From positions 186,001-250,000 of the forward strand of contig JAUZOO010000003.1 in NCBI GenBank assembly GCA_030706405.1: a stretch of DNA of 64,000 nt, written 5' to 3'. Position 1 is the first letter of the stretch. Every line of letters starts with the position of its first letter. This document shows, one piece after another, positions 24,703 through 34,931 of the stretch. Both the position numbers and the translations under genes were made by a program. The stretch is from Bacteroidota bacterium (GTDB taxonomy: Bacteria > Bacteroidota > Bacteroidia > Bacteroidales > JAAUTT01). The notes beneath the pieces are model-generated. The model did not search any database, was not told where the DNA came from, and saw only the letters and a program-made list of their open reading frames with translations.

Positions 24703-27700
24703 TCATTTGCCCTGCTCTGCATTTCGCAGACGAATGGAATAATCACCATCGAAATTATCGCTCAACGATTGCAGCGATTTTACATTCTCTGCACTTTGCT
24801 TGCCCAGTGTAACGGCTAAAACCTTAATCGCGCTGTTTTGCGGAAGCGTCAGCTTTTTAGCACCGTTGGGAATAGCTATCGCATACTTATACAGATAGGT
24901 ATATTGATAAGCTTCGTTTTTAGAAGGATATGCATCGTGACTGTGAGATGCAAACCATGCAATATTTCCCTGTTTGGCAAAAGGCTCGGCAATGGCGGTT
25001 ACATTGGCCATATCGGGCGTAAAGCTACGATTGAAGAATTGTCCAACGTAACCCGTCCATTTTTGGATAGTCAGGTTAAAATCGGAGCCGTCAACTTTAA
25101 AGGTTCCTTTAACATCGTCGTCGGCTGCCGCCAACACATAGAGTTTATCATAATCGCCCTGAGGCAGATCGATTACCTGTCCTCGGCAGGATACGGCGTT
25201 ATTATCACCATCGGCGCTGCTGCCCATCTTAAAATGAACGTCTTCGCTTACAATCTCGTTTGGAACCAGTTCCGATGGTAACGAATGATTATGGTAAAAA
25301 TCGCCGTCGTGCCTGTTGTCGTCAAAGCTCATCACATCCTGATTGAATGGCAACACTACCGAAGCCTGCTCATTTTCTGAAGCGGATTGTGACTGTGCCT
25401 GAAGTTTTACAGCATAGCTCCTGATGGTATAATGGGTGATATCCATGTTCAGCGAACCGTCTTTAAAATCGGCATTGCCAATCTTTTGTTCCTGACCGTT
25501 TACTTCATAAGCATCGACAACCTTACCAGGGAAAGAAACTTTCACTCCCTTGGCATCGCGGCCTATAAGCTCGTTAACACGAACCAGGTAATAATCGCCC
25601 TGTTCCATCTTTTTAAATGCCATCAGACCAACCTGTGGAGATGATATTTTCAGAAGCGACACTTCTTTGCCCATGCTTCCGTTATGAGCCGGAGTTTCGA
25701 ATGCCAACAATGGCTGGTTGAAAAACTTACCTTGCCATGAGCTCTGAGCCTTTTCCCATCCGTCTTTATGTCCGTAGATGGCATATTTAAAATCGTGAAT
25801 ACCAAAATCCTGAGTATTTTGATAGATGTAAGACTTATTGAAGGCATCTGCATTGGGCGTATAAACCAAGGTTAACCTCAAAGTATTATTAGATGGTTTG
25901 TCGGAGCCGTATTTGCAGTCTTCCAGAATAGAAACACCGTATTTACCCGATTGGTCGGTCAAATCGAACCATTCTTTGGAAGGAACTTCAAATTTCACTT
26001 CATTGTTATTGGTGCGTTTAATGGTTCCAACGCCAAGGTTGTAGGTAGCTTCCTTATTCGATACTGCCAACGGGAAAGATGCTTTTAAGCATACCTCGCG
26101 CGACTGCCAGTCGAGTTTATTCTTTACCTCTACCCTCTTGCCTGCTTCGCCGGCAGAAAGGCTGATTACCTGCGTGATCTCCGAGTTACGTCCCTTGCGG
26201 GTTACTTTGAGGGATACGCGTACCGGGCCGTTCTCAACGATGCTGATTTGGGCATCTTTGTCCATAACGTCAATGGCGGGTTTTTGACGGTCTTTCCAAT
26301 CCATGTTCCAGGCCGGCCATTCGCGGGGCTGTTCCTGCTGAAATTCAAGACGTGCCGGAGAGGACAACAGCTCTTTTGAAGCTTTCTTATCAAAAACGCT
26401 GGTGATATCGCCGTTGGAAGCCAGTTTTACAATGTAAAACTCATTTTCGAGCGTGCGGTCGGTAACTTTTAATGCAGAAGCGGTTGCCTGTTTTTGATCA
26501 ACCTGTTTTACATAATAAACCGCCATCCCTACCGAAGGAACATGTCCCTGGAATATAAACTGTACTTTGTTGTCTTTTCGACCAATAATCTGAGAAGCTA
26601 CTTTCTTCCCATCTTTGTTGAACACCGCCAAATCCGTTGGTTGTTGTTCGTACTCCATTTCGGCAGTTACAATGTCGTCGCGGTCTTTGGCGACCGGATT
26701 GTAGACTGTTATCGCACGACCTTCCGAGCGGGTATCCAAAAGCCCGGAAACCGAACCTACAGCATGTTTTAACACATTCGAAAAGCCATTGGCGGCAATA
26801 AACTCATCGTTCCAGGCATATTCATAAGCCTTGGGGATACTGGTTCCCGGAAGGATATCGTGAAACTGGCTGCCTAAAACAAGATTCCACGAATTGTTGA
26901 GTTTGGTAAACGGATATTTTGCAACTCCCATCCAGTCGGCTATCGAAGCGGTTTGTTCGGCAGCCTGTGCCAGAAGTTCATTCTTACGGTTTTGTCTTTT
27001 CAGATAAGACTGAGAAGTCAAAGAGCCTGCGCTGTGCTCGATCAGCAACAAATCGCCCGAATAAACCGGCAATTTCTTGCGAATTTCGGGAGTTATATCT
27101 TTGTAAATCTGATCAGAAGAAGTTAATAATACCTTGAATTTGCTGTCGGGGTTACCCATGCTGCCTAACGTATTTTTCACGTCCCTTTCGCGCGGGGCAC
27201 CGCCCATATCGCCAACACCAAAATACCTAAAATCGAACGGAGTACCGTATTTGGCCTTGTTTTCTTCGATGCGTTTGTTCCAACCTTCATCCAAGTCAAG
27301 ACGCGGAACTACGCCACCCGAGTAACTGGTAGCATTTAATGCGGCTACAACGCCTTTGCCGTCGGGTCCGTTCCAAACGCCTACATTAAAGGGTACGCCA
27401 TTGGCAGATCGCCAGGTGAGTTTTTGGGTTGAGAAACCCAACAGCCCGCAATGGTTCCAGATGGACGGAAGGTTGGCCAAAAAGCCGAAGCAGTCAGGCA
27501 GAATATAATCCTGGCTTACTTTGCCGAATTCCTGATTAAAAAAACGGTTACCGTATAAAACCTGTCGGATGATCGATTCGGACGACGACATGTTTACTTC
27601 GCCTTCATCAACCGACGAACCTGATACTTTCCATCGGCCCTGATCGATGTATTTCTTTACTTTTTCGTACAAATCCGGATAGTATTCCTTCATCATCTGG

Positions 27701-27957
27701 TAACGGCGCGACCCGGTGAAATTATACACGTAATTTGGATACTTTTCGAAAAGATGGAAGTTCTCGGTCATAATGTTGCGGATGCACTCATTAATGGTAG
27801 TTGGGTAATCCCAGTTCCACTCGGAATCGAGGTGAGAGTAGGCCACTACGTAAAGGACCTTGTCCTTCGAGATGTCGTAATTAGGACTGCTGTTGCCCTG
27901 AGCAAAAAGCCCGAACGGCAAAGCGGATAGTAAGGAGATTATTAACTTTTTTTTCAT
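24703..27957 (-). CDS. GH38 alpha-mannosidase, secreted
   Basis: A 1084-residue retaining alpha-mannosidase. Signal peptide about 1-20 (MKKKLIISLLSALPFGLFAQ). The zinc-binding start motif is YSHLDSEWNWDYPTT (His and Asp ligands), the nucleophile Asp lies in ILPDCFGFLANLPSIW, and later zinc or substrate residues appear in LLIEHSAGSLTSQ and SQFHDILPGTSIP. The catalytic barrel is followed by a three-helix bundle and large beta-sandwich domains, as in other GH38 enzymes. GH38 cuts alpha-1,2, -1,3 or -1,6 mannose depending on the enzyme. In this locus it probably removes side-chain or terminal mannose in the periplasm. It is 8 bp from the upstream GH76 gene. Confidence 0.95.
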   Translation of the reverse strand: MKKKLIISLLSALPFGLFAQGNSSPNYDISKDKVLYVVAYSHLDSEWNWDYPTTINECIRNIMTENFHLFEKYPNYVYNFTGSRRYQMMKEYYPDLYEKVKKYIDQGRWKVSGSSVDEGEVNMSSSESIIRQVLYGNRFFNQEFGKVSQDYILPDCFGFLANLPSIWNHCGLLGFSTQKLTWRSANGVPFNVGVWNGPDGKGVVAALNATSYSGGVVPRLDLDEGWNKRIEENKAKYGTPFDFRYFGVGDMGGAPRERDVKNTLGSMGNPDSKFKVLLTSSDQIYKDITPEIRKKLPVYSGDLLLIEHSAGSLTSQSYLKRQNRKNELLAQAAEQTASIADWMGVAKYPFTKLNNSWNLVLGSQFHDILPGTSIPKAYEYAWNDEFIAANGFSNVLKHAVGSVSGLLDTRSEGRAITVYNPVAKDRDDIVTAEMEYEQQPTDLAVFNKDGKKVASQIIGRKDNKVQFIFQGHVPSVGMAVYYVKQVDQKQATASALKVTDRTLENEFYIVKLASNGDITSVFDKKASKELLSSPARLEFQQEQPREWPAWNMDWKDRQKPAIDVMDKDAQISIVENGPVRVSLKVTRKGRNSEITQVISLSAGEAGKRVEVKNKLDWQSREVCLKASFPLAVSNKEATYNLGVGTIKRTNNNEVKFEVPSKEWFDLTDQSGKYGVSILEDCKYGSDKPSNNTLRLTLVYTPNADAFNKSYIYQNTQDFGIHDFKYAIYGHKDGWEKAQSSWQGKFFNQPLLAFETPAHNGSMGKEVSLLKISSPQVGLMAFKKMEQGDYYLVRVNELIGRDAKGVKVSFPGKVVDAYEVNGQEQKIGNADFKDGSLNMDITHYTIRSYAVKLQAQSQSASENEQASVVLPFNQDVMSFDDNRHDGDFYHNHSLPSELVPNEIVSEDVHFKMGSSADGDNNAVSCRGQVIDLPQGDYDKLYVLAAADDDVKGTFKVDGSDFNLTIQKWTGYVGQFFNRSFTPDMANVTAIAEPFAKQGNIAWFASHSHDAYPSKNEAYQYTYLYKYAIAIPNGAKKLTLPQNSAIKVLAVTLGKQSAENVKSLQSLSDNFDGDYSIRLRNAEQGK

Positions 27958-27965
27958 TTGAGATG

Positions 27966-29030
27966 TTATTTATTAAGTAGTTGTAATCTTGCATAAATCT
28001 CGAGCATAGCCGATTGGTCTATTAAACTTTTGACATCTTTTTTACCCAACAGGTTCATGGTGTCTTTCTCCTGCTGCCAGATGCGTTCGGAATCATCAAT
28101 AAAAAATTGTAACCGTTTTTTATCTTTTTCTACCCGGTATAATTCGACAAAGCCGCGTAACATTACGGCATTGAACCAATAATTGCCGGGCAATTGCTTA
28201 TTTACATAGAAATGACGTTCGGCAGCATCGGCCATCTTTTTAGCTTCGTTCAGGTATTTATCATTCTTTGAAATAGAATATAAAAGCACTGCCGATTGAA
28301 GCATCGTTCCCGTATTATATGTATAAGTTGGTTTATCAATGACCAAGCTGGGAACTTTTATAGCATCGTAATAAACACCCTGCGGCGAAAGAAGCCATTT
28401 ATTGGTCCAGTTATAAAGCAAGAGGGCGGTATCGAGATAGCCTTTTTCGTGGGTAACTTTGTACAATTGCAGAGCCAGTAAAACTGCGGGACCGTTGGAA
28501 CAGGTATTTTTAGATGTTTTGTCTCCCTCGCGCCAGTAAAGACCTCCTCCGGAAATGGTATCGAAACCGGTCATCATAAACCGGTAGATTTGCTTGGATA
28601 AGTCGAGGTACGACTTCTTTTTCGTCCGGTTATAGGCATCCATAGCGGCAATGCCAATCCACTGATTATCGTCGTAATAACGCGTATCGGCTTCCTCTTT
28701 GGTAACATAAGCCTGATATGCCGGCGTTGGAGCGTTAGTATTATAATACTGCGCAATAGCCTTCATTACAGGGTTTAAATAATCCTTTTTCGGTTCCATA
28801 ACCTCCATTTCGTTTGCAGCCTGCATAAACGCACATAATGGCCACAAATAAGAGTATTTCTTCTCGTTTTTCTCTCCATTAGTTTCTTTGTACAAGCCAG
28901 ATTGTGGAATTGAAAAATCCTGTATTGTACTCTTATATATCAGATGAATACGATTGTTATAATCCGGATTTTGGGCAGAAAGTGACAGTGTTATAGTTAA
29001 CAGCAAAACAGGTATAATCCATTTTATCAT
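27966..29030 (-). CDS. GH76 endo-alpha-1,6-mannanase-like, periplasmic
   Basis: A 354-residue GH76-family protein with a cleavable signal peptide ending LSLSAQ and no lipobox. The catalytic Asp pair is in RYYDDNQWIGIAAMDAY (residues 120-121). The substrate-cleft sequence SGGGLYWREGD and the following ILxxRLY-type helix (PAVLLALQLYKVTH) are typical of the (alpha/alpha)6 toroid. GH76 enzymes cut the alpha-1,6-mannan backbone of fungal and some bacterial glycans. Unlike the other GH76 protein of the locus (lipoprotein, 30758-31897), this one should be soluble in the periplasm. That suggests a surface cut followed by a periplasmic cut. Confidence 0.88.
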   Translation of the reverse strand: MIKWIIPVLLLTITLSLSAQNPDYNNRIHLIYKSTIQDFSIPQSGLYKETNGEKNEKKYSYLWPLCAFMQAANEMEVMEPKKDYLNPVMKAIAQYYNTNAPTPAYQAYVTKEEADTRYYDDNQWIGIAAMDAYNRTKKKSYLDLSKQIYRFMMTGFDTISGGGLYWREGDKTSKNTCSNGPAVLLALQLYKVTHEKGYLDTALLLYNWTNKWLLSPQGVYYDAIKVPSLVIDKPTYTYNTGTMLQSAVLLYSISKNDKYLNEAKKMADAAERHFYVNKQLPGNYWFNAVMLRGFVELYRVEKDKKRLQFFIDDSERIWQQEKDTMNLLGKKDVKSLIDQSAMLEIYARLQLLNK

Positions 29031-29071
29031 TTGTTGAATTTATTTAAAACGTTATTAGTCAATTACAAAAA

Positions 29072-30490
29072 TCATGCAAGCAGTGATGGTTTTTCCTTAT
29101 AAACCTTCCACAAAAATTCGCCAAAGATGGTATTGGCCCATGCAAACCAAGGTCGGGAAAACTTTTTAACGTCGTCTTTGTGGAACGACTCGTGCATAAA
29201 GCCGGTTCCTGCGTGAGAATTTTGCAGCGACTTAACACAGAAACGAATTTCAGTATTATCCATGCTGGTTAATCCGCGCATGATGATACCGAGTGGCCAG
29301 ATCATATTCTTACCCGCGTGCGGACCACCGATTCCTTCGCCGGCACTACCTTTAAAGAAAAACGGGTTATTGGTTGATAATAGCATCTTACGGGTATTCT
29401 GATATACCGGATCGTTCTCGGGAACGGCATTGAGATAAGGAAGACTGAGCAAACTTGGAACGTTAGCATCGTCCATGAGGTTAAAACTACCAAAACCATT
29501 CACCTCATAAGCGTATATTTTTCCGTAATCGGGATGATTAATAACCGCATGTTTGCGGAGCGCTTGTTCAACTTCGGAGGCAAGCGTTGTAAGTTCGGAA
29601 GCCAACGTATCGTCTTTGGCTATTTGCCGAATCATTTCGGCAGATTGTTTCAAGCTTACAACAGCAAAGAAGTTTGAAGGTATCAAATAGGAATAAACAG
29701 TGGCATCGTCGCTGGGACGGAAGGCAGAACAGATAAGCCCTACCGGTTTTACAGGGTAACCATAGCCGTTCATTGGTACACCATCGGTAGCCCAGGCTGT
29801 ATTTCGCTGAAACGAATAAGGGCCATCGCCATCCTTGCGCTGCTGTTCCTTAAAAGTTTTTAACGTTAGTTTTACCGATTCTTTCCACTGCGAGCCAAAG
29901 GGACTGGTATCGCCGGTAATTTTCCAATAGTGGTACGACAAACGGATAGGATAGCATAATGAATCGATTTCCCATTTGCGCTCGTGAATACCGGGTTGCA
30001 TTTTGGTGAGGTCGTGAGCCCACTCGCCAACTTTGGTGGGATCGTTGTAGAAAGCATTGGCATACGGGTCTTTAAGAACGCAGGAAACCTGATGATTGAT
30101 AACACCGGCTATAAGCTGACGAAGGTGTTCGTCCTGAGCCGCAAAATTAACATAAGGCCAAACCTGGGCACTTGAGTCGCGAAGCCACATGGCATCGATG
30201 TCGCCGGTAATTACGTAGGTATCGGGAATACCATTTTTTATTTCAAAAAAAACGGTAGTATCGAGGGTATTGGGGAAGCAATTTTCGAATAACCAGCCAA
30301 GTTCAGGGTTTTTAACATTGGCCTTGAATTCGGCAATAGCCTTTTCGATGGCACTGCTGCTGAAATTTCGTGAACTTATGGGACGGCGTACCGTGGGAAA
30401 ACTGCTAATAGCTGCTTTCGCCAACGAGCTGCTTAACAATACTCCGGCACCAACTAGTCCTGTACTTTGTAAAAATCTCCTTCGGTTCAT
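29072..30490 (-). CDS. GH125 exo-alpha-1,6-mannosidase, Tat-exported
   Basis: A 472-residue GH125 enzyme that removes alpha-1,6-linked mannose with inversion and without metal. Tat-type signal MNRRRFLQSTGLVGAGVLLS. Family marks are VITGDIDAMWLRDSSAQVWP near residue 110, GIHERKWEIDSLCYPIR carrying the probable acid Glu, and GTGFMHESFHKDD with the probable base Glu near the C-terminus. The pairing of GH125 with GH76 is a recurrent signature of alpha-mannan degradation. It is the first gene after the 30684-30736 hairpin on the minus strand, so its level may differ from the SusCDE genes. Confidence 0.94.
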   Translation of the reverse strand: MNRRRFLQSTGLVGAGVLLSSSLAKAAISSFPTVRRPISSRNFSSSAIEKAIAEFKANVKNPELGWLFENCFPNTLDTTVFFEIKNGIPDTYVITGDIDAMWLRDSSAQVWPYVNFAAQDEHLRQLIAGVINHQVSCVLKDPYANAFYNDPTKVGEWAHDLTKMQPGIHERKWEIDSLCYPIRLSYHYWKITGDTSPFGSQWKESVKLTLKTFKEQQRKDGDGPYSFQRNTAWATDGVPMNGYGYPVKPVGLICSAFRPSDDATVYSYLIPSNFFAVVSLKQSAEMIRQIAKDDTLASELTTLASEVEQALRKHAVINHPDYGKIYAYEVNGFGSFNLMDDANVPSLLSLPYLNAVPENDPVYQNTRKMLLSTNNPFFFKGSAGEGIGGPHAGKNMIWPLGIIMRGLTSMDNTEIRFCVKSLQNSHAGTGFMHESFHKDDVKKFSRPWFAWANTIFGEFLWKVYKEKPSLLA

Positions 30491-30683
30491 AGTATTTATA
30501 TTGTAATTATCAAAGAGTTATAAACATCTTTCGTATTTTGACTGATAAATTTCTATATCATTCATCTGATTTTAAAGCTATGGTTATTATTTGCCATTTA
30601 TGTAAAGACGTTTCAGATGCATCTTTAACAAGAAAATCAAATAATTTTTTCTTCATTTTAAAGTCGAGGCACGATACTGGCTA

Positions 30684-30736
30684 AATAAAAATCCCTGACA
30701 ACTATTGCAAAATGCATTATATCAGGGATTTTTATT
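30684..30736. terminator. Strong intrinsic terminator inside mannan locus
   Basis: Perfect 15-bp stem AATAAAAATCCCTGA / TCAGGGATTTTTATT (30684-30698, 30722-30736). With T-rich ends on both strands it can stop transcription leaving the GH76 gene at 30758. About 190 bp with no recognised gene separate it from the GH125 start, so GH125 and the genes after it may have their own promoter or rely on read-through. Confidence 0.85.
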
Positions 30737-30757
30737 AATATATAAACCTACATCTCA

Positions 30758-31897
30758 CTAAAGCAGCCCTTTATTATTTAATAAGGCGGCTGCCTCCATT
30801 AGCATTCCACCACTAAGTTCTGTTGGAAGATCGGTTTCGGTACCGGGCTTGGTTTTCCAGTAAGTACCGTAAAGAACATTGGCTTTGGAAGTTCCATTGA
30901 GCCACAAAGTCCGTGCATTATATTTCAGAAACGAAATATAGCGGGTACGTGTTGCTTCGGGCAAGTCAGGAAGCAGAATGAGCTGCGTAAAATACCGTAC
31001 AAAAATTCCTTTAAACAAACCGCCATCGCCGTTGCCTTCGTCTTTCAACAAACGGTCGGCCGAGTTGGTATTGGAATTTAGTGCATAATCGGCAGCTTTT
31101 ATAGCATCATTAAGGTATATCGACTCTTTGGTAATTTTGTAAAGCTCCAAAGCCGATCCGATAAACGTTCCCTGGTTGTAGGTAAAGCTCCAGGTGCTTT
31201 TCTTCCCGTCGTTATTGCCGTTGATTCCATCGCAAACAAAACCGGTACCGGCATCAAAAACAGTCGATTTCATCCAGTCATAGATTTTCTTTGCCCAGTC
31301 CAGATCGCTCTGGTTGTTGAACTGTTGGTACAAGCGGGCTGCGAGGATACATGCCGGAGCATTGGCCGGAACGTTTTTGTTATAGGTTTGATTTTTGTTC
31401 CAGCAGATTCCGCCACCGGCGATATCGTTCCAACCGGTTTGAATGTCAGTCCAAACGGTGCTGACGGCTGTTTTAAACTTCTCGTCTTTGGTGGCATTGT
31501 AAGCGCGTAACATGGCAAGTGCGTTCCATTCCATGTCGTCGTAAAACGTATTTAGAAAAGTGTTTCCATTTTTTGCATTAACACCATCGTACCATTGATT
31601 GATGTACGAAAGGTACGACTGATCGCTGGTACGCGCATAGGCATCGACCATTATATCAAGGGCATGCGCCTGTGGCCAGTAATTAAACTGCGTATTACCG
31701 GTATTGGTATTATTGAAATATTTCTGCTGGGTATTCCAGAAATAATTAACCAAAGCCTTACTACTGCTATCGGCTGCATTGGTCCAGTTAACGGTACGGT
31801 TGTCGGCGTCAAATGTAATGTCTACATTTTTTTCGCACGACCATAGCGTCAATAAAAGGACTGCTACTAATCCTATTTGACATCTTATATTTTTCAT
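30758..31897 (-). CDS. GH76 alpha-1,6-mannanase, surface lipoprotein
   Basis: A 379-residue GH76 protein. The ATG at 31897 (MKNIRCQIGLVAVLLLTLWSC) gives a clean lipoprotein signal with lipobox LWSC; the frame extends to 31966 but the extra residues would sit ahead of the signal. The catalytic Asp pair is in NTFYDDMEWNALAMLRAY (about residues 120-121), with DIAGGGICWNKNQTYNKNVP and PACILAARLYQQF after it, as in characterised GH76 mannanases. The position straight after susE and the lipid anchor suggest it is the surface enzyme that makes the first backbone cuts before SusCD uptake. Confidence 0.92.
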   Translation of the reverse strand: MKNIRCQIGLVAVLLLTLWSCEKNVDITFDADNRTVNWTNAADSSSKALVNYFWNTQQKYFNNTNTGNTQFNYWPQAHALDIMVDAYARTSDQSYLSYINQWYDGVNAKNGNTFLNTFYDDMEWNALAMLRAYNATKDEKFKTAVSTVWTDIQTGWNDIAGGGICWNKNQTYNKNVPANAPACILAARLYQQFNNQSDLDWAKKIYDWMKSTVFDAGTGFVCDGINGNNDGKKSTWSFTYNQGTFIGSALELYKITKESIYLNDAIKAADYALNSNTNSADRLLKDEGNGDGGLFKGIFVRYFTQLILLPDLPEATRTRYISFLKYNARTLWLNGTSKANVLYGTYWKTKPGTETDLPTELSGGMLMEAAALLNNKGLL

Positions 31898-32004
31898 CTG
31901 TACAGATTTATTTTTTAAAGTCTGATGGAATATCCATGATATACCGCGTAGGTATTGGGTTATCACAGCTATTCGCTATTTAATTTCATTATTCAACAGA
32001 AGAA

Positions 32005-32043
32005 TTAGCGTTGCCCTTAATATTTTACACAGGACAACGCTAA
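32005..32043 (-). terminator. Hairpin between susE and GH76, possible attenuator
   Basis: Stem TTAGCGTTG / CAACGCTAA (32005-32013, 32035-32043), extended by CC/GG after a mismatch. On the minus strand it is followed by TTCTTCT rather than a clean T-run. It would lower expression of the enzyme genes relative to susCDE, a common feature of such operons. Confidence 0.55.
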
Positions 32044-32050
32044 CAATTTA

Positions 32051-33193
32051 TTATTGAGCCGATTTCTTAATCACTTCATGTGTATAAGCTTTGTCGGAAG
32101 TGAAATAAAGAATTACATCGCTATAGCTTAAATCGATTTCGGTAGCAAATTTGAAAGAGTAATTCCACTGGTCTGAACTTACCGGATACAAGTACCAATA
32201 CGATGCTGCTGAAGCACTGGTAGGACGTGAGTTATCGGAATTCTTGCTTCCCCACCATTCATACGAATCGGTAGTTCCATCATTAACGGTCATGCGGAAT
32301 TTGTAACGTTCGTCGCGTCCCCAGCTTTCCTGTTTAAAAGTAATAGGCTGATTAACTGCTTTAAACACACCTGCACCAACATAAGGAGTTTCGAACAGGA
32401 ACACGTTGTTTGGCGAGAAAAACAATTCGATTTTCTTAACTTCGGTATAGATTGCAGCTCCGGTATTAAAGTCGAGTTTAATACGATAAACCGCGGTTTT
32501 GGTAGCTGTGGTGTTCCCGCCTTCTTTCAACGATTGTCCGGTAGTATAGAACGTTCTTACTGTGCCGCTGGTACGGTCAACAAAATTATAGGTTTTACCT
32601 GCTGTCAGTTTGGTGTAGATTTCGAATTCGCCCGAAGCTGTAGATTTGAATTTCAAGGCATTAGCCAAAGTTGCTCCACCTTCGGAACCTTCGCCGGTGA
32701 TATATACATCTACCGGAATATCGGCAAAGCCCGCCAGACGGGTAAGTTCGAGGGTACGTACTTCTGAAGATTTCATTTCGTTTATCCCTTTCGACGAAAT
32801 TACCGTCCAAATAACTTTACCAGTTTCCGAAGAGCCAATACCGGCAGCGGCTGCAATTTGGTTCAGTACCTTATGGGTAATGGTTGCGTGGTTGTAAACG
32901 CCATTATTATCGGACGATAATTTATAGATAGGATTCGAAAAATCGCCCCCAACTTTATCGAAAGCAACTTCGTACATAACAAGTCCACCATCTTCGGCTT
33001 TGGCTTGTTCCCATTCGAAATAAAGACTGGCCGATGGAGAACTTAACAATTGAACGTATTTATTGTCTGCCGGGGAATAAAAACTTTGAACGGCGGTAAC
33101 CTTGGTATGGTCGAGTTCATCTTCTTTTTTACAACCAATAAGTGCAAGTGCGAAAACAAACACTAATGCTATTTTATTTACGATTGATTTCAT
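32051..33193 (-). CDS. SusE/SusF-like starch-binding-type surface lipoprotein
   Basis: A 380-residue lipoprotein with signal MKSIVNKIALVFVFALALIGC and a lipobox LIGC. The N-terminal 130 residues form the SusE-type domain: SFYSPADNKYVQLLSSPSAS then LYFEWEQAKAEDGGLVMYEVAFD, a fibronectin-III-like fold. The C-terminal half is beta-rich and contains YEWWGSKNSDNSRPTSAS, a pattern like the glycan-binding modules of SusE/SusF. It probably binds the glycan at the cell surface beside SusCD. It lies 71 bp after susD and before the GH76 lipoprotein. Confidence 0.85.
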   Translation of the reverse strand: MKSIVNKIALVFVFALALIGCKKEDELDHTKVTAVQSFYSPADNKYVQLLSSPSASLYFEWEQAKAEDGGLVMYEVAFDKVGGDFSNPIYKLSSDNNGVYNHATITHKVLNQIAAAAGIGSSETGKVIWTVISSKGINEMKSSEVRTLELTRLAGFADIPVDVYITGEGSEGGATLANALKFKSTASGEFEIYTKLTAGKTYNFVDRTSGTVRTFYTTGQSLKEGGNTTATKTAVYRIKLDFNTGAAIYTEVKKIELFFSPNNVFLFETPYVGAGVFKAVNQPITFKQESWGRDERYKFRMTVNDGTTDSYEWWGSKNSDNSRPTSASAASYWYLYPVSSDQWNYSFKFATEIDLSYSDVILYFTSDKAYTHEVIKKSAQ

Positions 33194-33264
33194 AATGATT
33201 CAGTTTTATATTTTTTATATTTAAGTAATACTTAAACAATTATGTTTTATATCAACTAAAAGGA

Positions 33265-34902
33265 TTATTGTCCCCAGCCAGGATTCTGTCCCAAATTTGA
33301 ATTCTGATCGCGCTCAAACTGAGGCACGGGCCACAGGTAATGTTTATTGGGATCGAATACACGGGCTTCCAGACGGATATAGCCATTATCGATAGAGGCA
33401 TCGCCATATTTTGCGCCGTGAGGATAGCCATTAAGTACTGTTTCGGCAGTTTTCCAGCGGAGAATATCAAAAATACGAAGACCTTCCATAGCCAGTTCAC
33501 TACGACGTTCGCGACGAATAACGGTACGAAGTTGGTCCTGATTTAGGGAACTGTTAAAATTAAGCGCATTGGCATCGGTAAAACCGGCACGTACGCGTAA
33601 AGCCTTAATGGTAGTATTCCAAATGGTTTCAGTCATTCCACTTAATTCATTTTTGGCTTCGGCATACATAAGCAACACATCGGCATAACGGATTAAGATC
33701 AAATTCAACCCTGATGCAAAATTAGTTGCCGATTTTGGGTCGTAATATTTCCTTAAATAATAACCTGTTGACGTTGAATTGCTCCCGGCTACGTACTCAT
33801 CCTTTTTAGCATCTTCGGTTGGTGCTGATCCCGGTTTTATATAAATCGTTTGCGAGGTATTATCGGGCTTTTTCCATTGGAACAGATGATAAACAACGGT
33901 TGCCGTTAAACGAGGATCGCGATTGGTATAAGGATCGGCTTCGTTATATCCCGAACCAGTTTCGCTGATTGCTTTTCCGTTTGTCATCAGGTAGTCGTTA
34001 ACCAGCTCCTGTGTAGGTGCCATGGCATTAACACGGGCTCCTACCGACAGCGGTGCCAAATCGAATAAATTACTATACGTCCGATAAGTAGGAACGTACT
34101 CATAATCCAGTATCACCTCGCTATTATATTCATTATCCGGGAGGAAGAGACCTTCGTAGGTAGAGAACAATCCATAAGTTCCATTATCGGCGCTTCCAAT
34201 CAGCTTTTCGCAGTTGGTTACCACATCGGCCCATTTGCCCTGATAGAGATAAACCCTGGCATTAAGAGCAATAGCAGCGCCTCTGGTTACTCTTCCTTTA
34301 TCACTTGCAGCATACTGAAGATTGGTAGGTAAAAGTGGCGCAATTTCCTCCAATTCTTTATGTATAAAAGCATACACATCGGCCTGAGGAGTTCTGCTGA
34401 TACTTTTTGACCCATCTAACGTAATATCGTGATCGAACAAAGGAATAGCTCCAAACCATGTAGTTAGCTGAAAATATTGATATGCCCTTAAGAAACGACA
34501 TTCGGCTTTCATCCGGTTGCGAAGGGTTTCGTCCATTCCGGGCACAGCATCAACATATTCGAGAAAAACGTTGCAGGTTTTAATTCCGGCATAGCGTGTA
34601 GCCCATTCATCCTTAAACCTCGAGGTAGAAGGGTCCTGTTGCCCGGCTGATATCGTTTTAACGTTCGAGGCATCGCCACGTCCAACGTACGCATTATCCG
34701 ACAAAGCTTCGTTATAAAAGAAGTAATCGCTGCTGGTCATTTGTGAATAGGCCGTATTCAATACCAAAGCCGCTTTGTCAGAAGATGTCCAATAGTTTAA
34801 TTCGGTAAACTTATTGGTAGGCGCAATATCCAGCTTTTTACAGGATGTAGCCTGCAAAAACAGCGCCCCGCATATAATGGTATAAGATAATATTTTTTTC
34901 AT
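33265..34902 (-). CDS. SusD/RagB-type glycan-binding lipoprotein
   Basis: Surface lipoprotein forming the lid of the SusCD uptake complex. The ATG at 34902 (MKKILSYTIICGALFLQATSC) gives a lipobox ATSC; the frame extends to 34935 with a non-signal leader. TPR-type helices are visible in NRMKAECRFLRAYQYFQLTTWFG, the SusD hallmark, and in GAAIALNARVYLYQGKWADV. The C-terminal RagB-type motif RRERRSELAMEGLRIFDILRW and the end HYLWPVPQFERDQNSNLGQNPGWGQ complete the family pattern. It lies 29 bp after susC. The ligand is inferred to be alpha-mannan from the enzymes that follow. Confidence 0.96.
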   Translation of the reverse strand: MKKILSYTIICGALFLQATSCKKLDIAPTNKFTELNYWTSSDKAALVLNTAYSQMTSSDYFFYNEALSDNAYVGRGDASNVKTISAGQQDPSTSRFKDEWATRYAGIKTCNVFLEYVDAVPGMDETLRNRMKAECRFLRAYQYFQLTTWFGAIPLFDHDITLDGSKSISRTPQADVYAFIHKELEEIAPLLPTNLQYAASDKGRVTRGAAIALNARVYLYQGKWADVVTNCEKLIGSADNGTYGLFSTYEGLFLPDNEYNSEVILDYEYVPTYRTYSNLFDLAPLSVGARVNAMAPTQELVNDYLMTNGKAISETGSGYNEADPYTNRDPRLTATVVYHLFQWKKPDNTSQTIYIKPGSAPTEDAKKDEYVAGSNSTSTGYYLRKYYDPKSATNFASGLNLILIRYADVLLMYAEAKNELSGMTETIWNTTIKALRVRAGFTDANALNFNSSLNQDQLRTVIRRERRSELAMEGLRIFDILRWKTAETVLNGYPHGAKYGDASIDNGYIRLEARVFDPNKHYLWPVPQFERDQNSNLGQNPGWGQ

Positions 34903-34931
34903 CTGTTTAATAAATTTAAATTGAACCATCA